34,533 nucleotides of DNA from Branchiostoma floridae (Eukaryota > Chordata > Leptocardii > Amphioxiformes > Branchiostomatidae), in assembly GCF_000003815.2 (NCBI RefSeq), contig NC_049983.1:3165011-3199543 (forward strand), in the 5' to 3' direction. The translations under genes and the position numbers were made by a program. The notes under the pieces are model-generated. The model had not been told where the DNA came from. It saw only the letters and a program-made list of their open reading frames with translations, and made no database searches. This document shows, piece after piece, positions 10,230 through 18,300 of the stretch; position 1 is the stretch's first letter; the number at the start of each line of letters is the position of its first letter.

Positions 10230-11926
10230 CTGCTTGGATGTCAGGAATGTTACACGCCATTTACCACTACCGGGTAGCCGTCTCACTCACTAACACACAA
10301 ACACAGCATGCCTACCACCGGTCACGCCTACATGTACATAACTGGCAGTACAACGTGATAGTCTGTCATCTGCACTATCCATGGGATTAGCTAGCCTCCA
10401 TAGCAGACTCTCTGGGTCATTTTCTCGTTTTGTTTCCTCGTAATACACTTTTGCTGGCAATTTCGTTTTGTACTGGACCGTTTGAGCTGCATGAGCCACT
10501 ATGGTATATTCTTCTCGATAAGTGTACAGAGGTTTAACGTATCCTATCATAAAAGCTTGTTGCTAGCTTCATGTCAAATTCCAGACTTTGCTTTTGTTTT
10601 CGTTCTGTTTTCACAGGTATCGGTTTTCCGGTTGTAAATGTTTCGTAAATTTGCACGACACACTAGTAGGTGTACGGTCGGTACAATTTTACCGAGCCTT
10701 TACAATCTAGGACATCACCAAAAGACTATGTGTTTACTTATAAGTAACATGGAAATAACGAAGCCCACTTTTTTCCAGTTCATTCACCACTGCCTCAAAT
10801 TCAATAATAGGTAGATGCGAAAAAAATCCTATCATTTCAAGGTCTCATCAAGACCTACCGACATTCTGAATATCAATACAATCATCCGCAAAAAAAGACA
10901 CATATACGTACATACAAAGGAATGCTACCTACTAGTATTACATATCAATCTTCTTGTCGAAGGTTATCAATAGATGGCAAAACCTAAATCTCCAATGCAA
11001 GCAGATCCTATGGGCCCAGATAGTATAAAAGTTGGCCAAGGAGTATATATCGCCGGCCAAAGGGAGCCAAACGGGCACCGGTCGCATATACTAGTACAGT
11101 ACACACTTCTAGGCCGGCTTAACTTCTCTGTCAGCTTTTGATATTATCTTATAAATGCGACCGTATGATCTGCTTGGAAATTAGGCAACCCCCACCCCCG
11201 CCCGAAGTCTGCTTGGGGGGCTATCCTGTGACGCCAGAGGGCGGTATGGGGGCACGGTCAGCGATAACAAATCATAAGCCGCCATCGTGTAATCCGAGAC
11301 GCTAAACAGTTTGGGAGGGCGGGCAGCCGTCCCTCTTCCACCGCCAAACCAAACAAACGCCGGCCTAGAAGTGTCTGTTGCTCGCCTCAGTCAACGAAGC
11401 CATTTTTCACTTAAAAGTGGCGGCTGTCTATAACACGTGATAGAAAAAAGACTCTAAGAGATCGTCACAGAAAAGGGAGGAAAGAAAAGACAAAATGTCA
11501 ATGACCCCTAACTTGTCTACTGCACCTGCCGCTATACTGTTAGACAACAAAGCTAAAGAGAAAACAATCTCACGGCGATTGAACGAAAACCAATAACAAA
11601 ACATTCACACATATCGCTAGCAAACAGTTAACTATATTTGCTACACAACCATAGCACAATGTTTATATCTTTAACCCTTTGAATGTCATCGGCCATTACT
11701 AAAAGGACTAAAGTCTGGTGTTGGTTATTCCTTAGCATGTGAGGGTTAACCTGTCTGACACGTTGCAATTTTAGAACTGGTGTTACCTTGGTTCTTGCTC
11801 TTGTGGTTCCCAGTACTTGCAGAATAGATACTGTCCCGTAGAGTTCACCAGGTGGGGCAACTTGGTGTAGAAAACGCCCTGTGGAGTCTTCGGGCCGTCC
11901 ACGCTAGTTCCGGAATCGCCCGACAT
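3686..11926 (-). CDS. MGLL: MGLL-b: complete monoglyceride lipase gene, 7 exons
   Basis: Join 11926..11787, 8477..8371, 7932..7796, 7183..7073, 5511..5422, 4499..4284, 3805..3686; about 306 aa, close to the 303 aa of human MGLL. Landmarks in order: LPHLVN near residue 24, oxyanion turn IVHGVAEH near 51-58, [14 protein letters not shown] near 77-90, nucleophile elbow GHSMGG spanning the exon 3/4 junction, acid loop HGDQD in exon 6, and catalytic His in PGFYHELL of exon 7. All introns are GT-AG and all phases close. The enzyme would hydrolyse monoacylglycerols, including the endocannabinoid 2-AG, at membranes or lipid droplets. It is the middle of three tandem paralogs and most like MGLL-a. Intron 1 contains the assembly gap, so extra sequence there cannot be excluded. 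Confidence 0.93.
3852..3985 (+). repeat. Partial CTAGTTCACC-family MITE (D2)
   Basis: GCTCACCTTTATCTGCGGGG, TGACCTATATCCGTTG, then GATATGAAGTAGACGGACG. It lacks the right terminus. It is inside MGLL-b intron 6, starting 47 bp from exon 7. Confidence 0.6.
4284..4499 (-). CDS. MGLL: MGLL-b exon 6
   Basis: 216 nt, 72 codons, phase 0/0. Acceptor TTGCTCTAG|GTGAAA, donor ATTAAG|GTAAAG. Encodes [14 protein letters not shown], then [19 protein letters not shown] with the catalytic Asp (HGDQD), ending DKQIK. Confidence 0.92.
4549..4760 (-). mobile_element. GCGAAC-rich MITE, copy 2 (reverse)
   Basis: TTGTAAATGCAGAAA at the left and TTACAGTAA at the right, with CGCGG / CCGCGAAC blocks in reverse orientation relative to the other copies. 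In MGLL-b intron 5, 50 bp upstream of the exon 6 acceptor. Confidence 0.75.
4761..5421 (-). other. MGLL-b intron 5, remainder
   Basis: About 660 bp of AT-rich intron with no recognised gene or repeat structure. Confidence 0.5.
5422..5511 (-). CDS. MGLL: MGLL-b exon 5
   Basis: 90 nt, 30 codons, phase 0/0. Acceptor CCCACAG|GTGTTT, donor CCAAG|GTAAG. Encodes [26 protein letters not shown], collinear with KVLAAKVLNLVLPN...VLSRNKTE of MGLL. Confidence 0.9.
5512..6317 (-). other. MGLL-b intron 4, left part
   Basis: About 800 bp without recognised exon. CATTCCATGACATTTCATGGAGG near 6204 echoes CCTCCATGAAATA at 5562, possibly the ends of another degenerate repeat. Confidence 0.4.
6318..6741 (+). 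repeat. 212-bp tandem duplication containing a MITE
   Basis: 6318-6529 and 6530-6741 are direct copies at a 212-bp offset. Each has the same non-MITE flank (AATCTAAGTACAATTACCAA, GAACGATATATTAACAG) followed by most of a GCGAAC MITE. The copies differ at a handful of bases. In MGLL-b intron 4. Confidence 0.8.
6381..6529 (+). mobile_element. GCGAAC-rich MITE, copy 3 (right end cut by the duplication)
   Basis: Starts TGTAAATGCATTTAAG and runs to ACCGCGAAC. The terminal TGCATTTACAGTA is missing because the second duplicate begins there. Confidence 0.75.
6592..6759 (+). mobile_element. GCGAAC-rich MITE, copy 4 (complete)
   Basis: ATGTAAATGCATTTAAG to TGCATTTACAGTA with internal TTCGCGG / CCGCGAAC blocks, the full-length partner of copy 3. 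Confidence 0.8.
7073..7183 (-). CDS. MGLL: MGLL-b exon 4
   Basis: 111 nt, 37 codons, phase 0 on both sides. Acceptor TTCCAG|GGAGGA, donor TTCAGG|GTGAG. Encodes [24 protein letters not shown] and PETATTFR, collinear with human MGLL GGAIAILTAAER...ESATTFK. It has no ATG in frame at its start, so a simple ORF scan does not show it. Confidence 0.93.
7408..7590. repeat. Tetranucleotide microsatellite with inverted ends
   Basis: (TCTA)n, then (CCAT)n, then (TAGA)n/(GATA)n. The first and last blocks are mutually complementary. In MGLL-b intron 3. Confidence 0.85.
7796..7932 (-). CDS. MGLL: MGLL-b exon 3
   Basis: 137 nt, acceptor TTCCAG|TCGGG, donor CCATG|GTAAGG. Encodes [28 protein letters not shown] and ends directly after the catalytic-serine motif. 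Confidence 0.93.
8108..8317. mobile_element. AAGGTGC-ended MITE, copy H2
   Basis: Shares with H1 the CTCTCACCGCAC start, GTTACTGTGAGGTTCGAAAG, the central GTCGTCTTCTAAGTCATA and the inverted end GCAGTGAGAAGGCACCTTAA. In MGLL-b intron 2, 54 bp from the exon 2 donor. Confidence 0.72.
8371..8477 (-). CDS. MGLL: MGLL-b exon 2
   Basis: 107 nt. Acceptor ACCTCCAG|GGCTCTG, donor ATCATG|GTGAGA. Encodes [16 protein letters not shown] and VFAHDH. The Glu-His after HG matches the usual HGxxEH motif. Confidence 0.92.
8478..9007 (-). other. MGLL-b intron 1, segment next to exon 2
   Basis: AT-rich, with a short (CAAA)n near 8494. No gene or element recognised. Confidence 0.5.
9008..9178. repeat. CAAGCAACTG foldback repeat
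   Basis: Contains CAATGAGGGTTAGACATCCA, then long inverted arms: CAAGCAACTGGATATGATTT extending through CGGTCAGACG, against its near-perfect complement ending CCAGTTGCTT (about 33 of 35 paired). In MGLL-b intron 1. Confidence 0.7.
9279..9378. other. Assembly gap (100 N)
   Basis: Exactly 100 N, the conventional placeholder for a gap of unknown size. It is in MGLL-b intron 1, so its true length and content are unknown. Confidence 0.98.
9686..10228 (+). repeat. (CA)n tract punctuated by CGTACCTA
   Basis: About 540 bp of CA dinucleotides interrupted roughly every 20-50 bp by CGTACCTACA (about 12 copies, with CGTAGCTACA and CGTACATACA variants). A composite micro/minisatellite in MGLL-b intron 1. 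Confidence 0.92.
10229..10985 (-). other. MGLL-b intron 1, segment without recognised features
   Basis: About 750 bp. No exon, RNA gene or repeat structure recognised on either strand. Confidence 0.5.
10986..11185. mobile_element. AAGCAGATCC MITE, copy E1
   Basis: Left end AATCTCCAATGCAAGCAGATCC in part, right end GATCTGCTTGGAAATTAG inverted. The interior has GGCCAA...CAAACGGGCACC and ACACTTCTAGGCCGGCTTAA, all shared with copy E2 at 17061. About 200 bp, noncoding. Confidence 0.7.
11787..11926 (-). CDS. MGLL: MGLL-b exon 1
   Basis: 140 nt from ATG at 11926-11924 to donor CCAAG|GTAAC, phase 2. Encodes [24 protein letters not shown] and a QEQEP end. Confidence 0.9.
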
Positions 11927-12287
11927 TTCCCGAGTACCTCAGGTCAGCTTCACGACGAAACCTCGTCCCTTTTCGGACTATCCCACGTTTTCAAGTTTAC
12001 CGCCAGCAGTCCTGGAGTTAATATACACCTAGTTGAGGTAGTTATTAACCAGCTAGGCGGAGATTAAGTTATGTGGAGAGAGAGAATTGTGGACTGTGAC
12101 CCTGGCCCGCGTGAGCCTAACCGTACTATACAACCGGCTTGTCGAGTTTGACCCCCAAAGGACAAACATTCATCCAAGCGTGCACTCAATTACGTCATCA
12201 GCCGTCACGCGCGGAGCAGTCCATTCTTCACAACCGTAGGGGGTGGGAAGGTATGACGTTGTGCGGTAAGTCTTACCGTATATTATA

Positions 12288-12505
12288 AGCTTGTTCATCT
12301 TTATCCGCGGGGTAACCTATACCCGTTGATGATTTTTTTTGGGTATCTATGGATATCAAGTCGATCGACGGTAGTTTCAAACTGCAATAGTTAGTATATT
12401 TTTATGTTTTGAAAATATTGAAATTTGAAACAAATATGTACGTCGATATCCAAAAATACCGTTATCAACGAATATAGGTTACCCCTAGGATAAAGGTGAA
12501 CTAGC
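12288..12505. mobile_element. CTAGTTCACC-family MITE, full copy D3
   Basis: Left GTTCATCTTTATCCGCGGGG, right TAAAGGTGAACTAGCG, inverted. Both halves carry GGTAACCTATA...GTTG and GATATC...GTCGA blocks, so nearly the whole 218 bp is a palindrome. It lies about 360 bp upstream of the MGLL-b ATG. Confidence 0.78.
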
Positions 12506-12639
12506 GTTATACTGTCTATAACTCATGTAAGTTTCCTAGATTCTCATAGTCATTTGATGATTAAACGGTTCACACAAGGAACCTTAGGTTATTTTCTAAT
12601 TAAATTTAAGCATTCTGTAAACTTGCTGCCTTGTACATA

Positions 12640-13563
12640 CGAGGGTGAGTCAGAAAGTAATGCAAGTGGTTTCATAACAGACTCATTTTTTAATCAATTG
12701 AGTTGAAATTCGGCACAAAGGTAGAGGCATATGTCCTCTTGAGATTGAAATTTTTCAATTTGTTCTTTATTACTTAATGAGCAACTGAGTTGATTTCAAG
12801 TTGACCACACCTATAGAAGCTTGTCAGACAATCAGTTCTCCTAAATCAGACCGACTTCAAATTACTGTAGGAGATTGAAATTACACATGTATTATAACAA
12901 ATGTCTCTGTAGGTTGCACGCAAATTTTCATTTCTGAACTCTCAATGGTTCTTCATTTACAACTGCTAGAATGGTGTAAATTGAGGTACAGAGCTGTTTG
13001 ATTTATACACGAATTCGTGAGTTGTCGGTTAAAAGACTACTTTTCCATTAACCGAAAGAAACGAAACTTTACACTGTTATTAACTGTTTCAAGGCCAAGA
13101 AGTGTGCCAAGTTTTATTTGTCTTAGTTAATGGAAAAGTAGGCTACAGAAACTTTTAATCATAACACAAAAAATCTCATGACCCTGACGACTGCGTATAC
13201 CTCACTCTACACCAGCAACGAAAAAAGAAAAACTGATCGGATTTCAGAGTTGAAAATAAGCGTATGGCTTACGGAGAAATGCAGCTTATTAAATGTCCAG
13301 GTTCAGTCTCCTACGATAGCAAAAATTGGTTTAGGAAAATTATTAATTGTACGTTAATTGGACCTCACTTTTCTTCTGACGGGCTTCCTAGGGTATGGTC
13401 AACTTGAAATTAGCTCAGTCACTCATAAGATAATGAACAGCAAATTTAGATATTTTAATCTCATGAGGACATATTTCTCTACCTTTAAGCCAAATTTTAA
13501 CTTATTCGATCAAAAAACTAGTCTGTTATGAAACCACTTGCATTACTTTCTGACTCACCCTCG
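12640..13563. mobile_element. Mariner-like non-autonomous palindromic element
   Basis: Perfect outer termini CGAGGGTGAGTCAGAAAGTA on both sides (inverted), flanked by TA on each side. The inverted similarity extends about 190 bp inward (AAGGTAGAG, ATGTCCTC, TTTCAAGTTGACCA) and reappears near the centre (CTACTTTTCCATTAAC at 13038 against its complement at 13127). Length 924 bp, no transposase ORF. The TA target and the terminus style fit the Tc1/mariner superfamily (inference). Confidence 0.82.
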
Positions 13564-14182
13564 TATATGCCAATAGGTACTATAAGCGTTACAACAACAA
13601 AACAACGTTAAAAACAACAACAACAACAACAACGATTCCAGTTTATCAGAAAAATTTATTGGTGAGACAAAGAGTAAAATGACTTCGTGCAGTCAAGCTG
13701 CAAAACGGAAAGAATTATAACTTCAAATTCTACTTACTAAGTAATAAATAAAGGTTCACATATACAAGGGTAAATCCGTAATGTTTTCTATCACGTTAAA
13801 ATCAGATTGAGCTAATATTGGGTTCCAGTTATCTTTTCATATGTTATATTAACCATTTTTAATTGCGAGAGTTGTCGCGTATAAAGGCTCAAACAGATTT
13901 TATTTTTTGCATCGAGTTTCTTGAAATTTGTTGTACGTGTGAATAGCTTATTATCTACGGTATCATATCAAGAGAATCCCATTACAAAGTGACTATACGT
14001 AGTCTAAAAATTATAAGTAAGTAAGTAAGTATACATATTCTGGGTCTCATGATCATGAATAGACTTCATAACTACCCTGGCTGGCTGTATGGGAGAAGAA
14101 TGGCAAGGGGAGTTTGTCCACGGCACCTGAGCTTTGGGGGAAAATGTACACTATATTGCCGGGACTGAATTTCGAATTCCTG

Positions 14183-14457
14183 GCTAATTATCCTAGCCTC
14201 CTTCACCGGCCTCTCTGGGAAGCTTGGCAATTTTTTTGTGGGGGGATGGGGGTGGGGGTGGCGGTCGGTCGATTCGCGATTTTTAACCGATTTCGCCTAG
14301 CCCGTACAAGCTTTCCGGTGTATATTCCTTTCCCGGCATATTTCCTTTCCCGGCATATTCCCGGTTAAAAATCGCGAATCGACCTACCGCCAGCCCCCGC
14401 CGCCACCCCAACTGCCAAGCTTCCCAGAGAGGCCGGTGAAGGAGGCTATAATTATCC
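14183..14457. mobile_element. Foldback MITE with GC-rich arms
   Basis: Arms AGCCTCCTTCACCGGCCTCT...GGGAAGCTTGGCA and its exact complement, then GGTCGATTCGCGATTTTTAACC inverted further in. The loop has duplicated CCTTTCCCGGCATAT. Flanks contain AATTATCC-like sequence on both sides. About 275 bp. Confidence 0.8.
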
Positions 14458-15215
14458 CCCCTTTTGCCGAATTCTATAATACGCAGCCCCGTAAGAAGGC
14501 CTGATTGAGGCTTCTCTGAACACGTAGCCTTTACTATGGCATGTGATCGTGAAATTAGTTATAACGGAAATAGTGAGGAAGTAATGTAAAGTGAAAGTCA
14601 CCATGACGCGAGCGCATTTCTTACTCCATGTGAATATCTCATGTGATGGACACGAAACTTTCACTACATAGATGATGTACAATTATTTCCAGAATCGTCG
14701 AAGTCCCCCTTAAAACGTCATGAAACACTTAACAATAATACTAAAACTAAAAGAAGTGTATTATTCTTTTTGATGATTTTACATTACAATCTAATACGCC
14801 ATAATACAATATAATCTATATTAAAACCAATGTTTTAACCTTAGCTATATTACAGTAACACTCTGCATTGTATATGCATATTCTGCAAAATTCAGACTAT
14901 AGGCTACGATGTGTTTAATACAATGATATATTGTACAGTGACATGTGAAAGACAGTTAACCCTATGTGTACCTTATGTGTACAATATGTTTGACTCGGAC
15001 AGAAGAAAACACTGCTTCTAGCTAGTGAATTTGATAATGTTTAAATACCACAATCTGTATCGTCGTGCAGCAATTTTTTCACGTGACTTTTGACGACATT
15101 CTTAGAATAAAACACGGTTCATTCACTGCCATGAGTCCACTCACATCAAGTTATAACATCCGGCAGACGAGAGATTTCACAAGCTATTCAAGACATTAGC
15201 GCCTCCTATCGGAAC

Positions 15216-15323
15216 CTATAGGGATGGCAGCCTGTGCACGATCCAGTCGATGATGTCTTTGCGGACCACAGCAGCGTCCTCCGGTAACTCGAATATTATT
15301 TCATGGTACAGACCGGGGTAAAC
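15216..15323 (-). CDS. MGLL: MGLL-c exon 7 (last)
   Basis: 108 nt including TAG at 15218-15216. Acceptor TTGGCAG|GTTTAC. Encodes [16 protein letters not shown] with the catalytic His, then [13 protein letters not shown]. Confidence 0.92.
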   Translation of the reverse strand, partial: VYPGLYHEIIFELPEDAAVVRKDIIDWIVHRLPSL

Positions 15324-18300
15324 CTGCCAACGGCACGGTACTATCGTGACTATGGAGTCGACCGAAAGATAGAAAGAAGATTGAGAGAAAGAAAGAAAGA
15401 AAGAAAGGAAAAAGAAAGAAAGAAGCAGGGAAAGCAAGCAAGACAAGAAAGCAAGAAATAAAGAAAGAAAAGAAAAGAAGGAAAGAAAGATAGAAGGCAC
15501 AAAGAAAGAGAAAGAAAGGAATGAAAGAAAGAAAGAAAGAAGGAAAAGAGAAAGAGAAGGAATGAAAGAAAAAGAAAGAAAGAAAGAAAGAAAGAAAGAA
15601 AAAAAGATGGAAATAAAGGAGGAGAGTATTAGAAGAAAAACGAAAGAATGAAATGATAAAAGGAAAGGAAGTAAGACAGAAAGAGAGAAAAGGAAAGTTG
15701 CGAAAGATAAGAAAGAAATTCCCACGCTTGTGGCGCGATAGCAATAAAGGGCAAGGCTATAATAAGGAAAAATTAATTATCAACGTTGCAATCTTTAACT
15801 TCAGTAGCAAAAATCCTGTAAACGGAAAAAAAGTCAAGCAAAATAAAAACCAAGAGTCATCGATGTTGCGGAACTAGAATTAAGCACACAAATCGAACAA
15901 CAAAAACAGCACCCAAAAACATACCTACCTTGATCTGTTTGTCCTCGCTGCCGATGTTTTGGTAGAATTCCGTAGATGCAGCGGGAGGGGCCAGGGGGTC
16001 GTCCCCGCCGTGTAACAGTAGCACGGGGGAGGTGAAGGAGGCCGCCCCGGCCCAAACACGCTCTATCGCCCCGCAACCCTCAGCAGTGATGCGGTAACGC
16101 CATCCGGGGTGATGGTGATTCAACGGGTCTTTTAAATCCGGGTCCATCTTTGGGAAAATGCGACACAAACGTACGGAATTTGCAGTCAGGTTTTTGCATG
16201 ATTGTAGACCTCTGTTGTACATATGTATGTATGTCCAATGGGTTACTATAGTACAATTAATAAGAAAAGAGTAGTTTACAAATACATGTATTCGTCGTAG
16301 AAGAGATTGGCATCCTGGAGAATTCAGAATTCTCCTACGAGAAATTGGAATTGCTAAAGCCTCTGCAGTGTTGCTTGTTTAAAAATCTCAAGTTAGCCAT
16401 AGACTAAGGTACTGTTATAGGCTAGTAGCATGTAGAATATTCTTGACAATTAGGCTAAGTTGATTTGATTATATCATTATATGGACAGACACACATACAC
16501 ACACAGAAATACACACCACACACACACATACACATACACACACACGTACACACACACATAGAGAGAGGGACACACACATACGCACAGAAACACACAAACA
16601 TACACACACACGTACAGAGAGAGAGAAACACACACACGTACACACACACACAGTCACACACACACATGTATACACACACACACACACACACACAGTCACA
16701 CACACACACACACACAGTCACACACACACACACATACAAATATACACAGACACACAAACACAAACATACATCTGCTTGTACATACGCATAAACACCATTC
16801 TTACCTCTTCAGTGTATCTGGTCGTCGGAGTCCCGCCGGCTTCTCCCGTGCCTGGTACAATACCCAATGGAAAGAAGTACGCCAGAACCTTCAAACACAA
16901 GAGCTACAAAAAGCATGCCAACAAACAAACAAAAAAATAATCAACAGAAAAACGGAGAATATGTATCAATTTGTACAGAAGATTGATGATACACGACAAG
17001 TTCAAAATCTAAGCTGCGTCAATGAAGGTTAGACATCCAGGTAATAAGATACACAAGATAACTAATCTCCAAGCAGATCCTACGGTGCCATAAGATATTA
17101 TCAAAGCTGGCAGAGGAATATAGCCAGCCAAAGAGTCAAACGGGCACCCTGGTAGCGAAATACACTTCTAAGCCAGCTTCACTCCTCTGCCAGCTTTTGA
17201 TACTATCTTATGCTACCGTAGGATCTGATAAGATAACGGTTACTCAAGTAACTGAACAAAATCCGTAAAAAATGGATTTTCAAAATTTCAAATTTTTCCC
17301 AGTTGCTTGAGTGGCTGTTACCATGCAAACAACATTTCCTCTAGTCTATGTGTATGCAATAAGGTAGAACTATGGTGATCAAATGCATAGAAAACGTTGT
17401 AACGCTTGTTCACCTTTATCTTTATTTATTATTACATAACCTATATACACCATTATATGCCAAAGGCTGCTTGATTCCCGACCAAAGAAGAACGCTGTCT
17501 ATGTTTTTTTTCCTTAGCAGTCTCTGACATGAATTGGTAAGGTTTCTTCACCTTTATAAGCGGAGTATCCTATATCCGTTGTGTTCCTAAACAGGGATAT
17601 GAAGTCGATGGACGGTAGTTTCAAATATTAATTGTGATATTTTCAAAATATTGAAGTTTCAATCTGTCGACTTAATACTCCTAAATACATTGTTCTTAAA
17701 AAGAACGGATAAAGGTTACCCTACGGATAAAGGTGAACTAGCGTAAAACGTACTTTCCAGCCAGTTGGAATCCCGTTGATTCTGAGAGCAGCACCGGTAC
17801 AGACGACCCCAGCGAACAGACCGGGACGTTTGAGGGCCGCCAGGATGGTGATGAGCGCCCCCTAGCGGAGTTGATAATAATAGCTTCATTACCTTCGCGT
17901 TTATTTTTATTTAGTTATTCATTTATTTGGATTCTCCACATACAGTTACAATGGAGGTTATGGCGGAGCAGGTGTCAAATGACACCTTTTCAATTGTATG
18001 CATGCATGTCTGTATGTCTGTATGTATGTGTGTGGTGGAACAGTATGGCTGTTATGGATGATTTGTCATGCAATTCGGTATAAAGTAGTTTCTTATCCTC
18101 AGATTTGGGACCCCTAACGGCTTTCCTTGGCATTGAACTAATCTCCAAACAGATGTTTGAATTGACAATTTCCTTTCTAAATTTTCAGAAGCGACAAAGG
18201 CGTCCTCACCATGGAATGCGCAACAGCGAAGACCGGAATGCCCGGATGTTGCTGGCGAACTTGGCAGACATGTTGGATGACGTCTTCAACAAAGACGTCA

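Larger units (their letters stand above)
11927..15215. other. Intergenic region between MGLL-c 3' end and MGLL-b start
   Basis: 3.3 kb with no supported exon. It contains the D3 MITE, a 0.9-kb mariner-like palindrome and a 275-bp foldback, listed separately. 13564-14182 and 14458-15215 show nothing more than a short (CAA)n at 13610. A minus-strand ATTAAA at 14919-14914 is a weak candidate MGLL-c poly(A) signal. Confidence 0.6.

Noticed and set aside
9639-10277. 212-codon plus-strand ORF and two minus-strand ORFs in the CA tract
   Set aside because: HTHTHT / VCVCVC translations are a consequence of the dinucleotide repeat; no start context or gene structure.
15216-15744. FLSFFLSF-rich ORFs over MGLL-c intron 6
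   Set aside because: Only the last 35 codons in one frame are exon 7; the remainder is translation of the GAAA tract.
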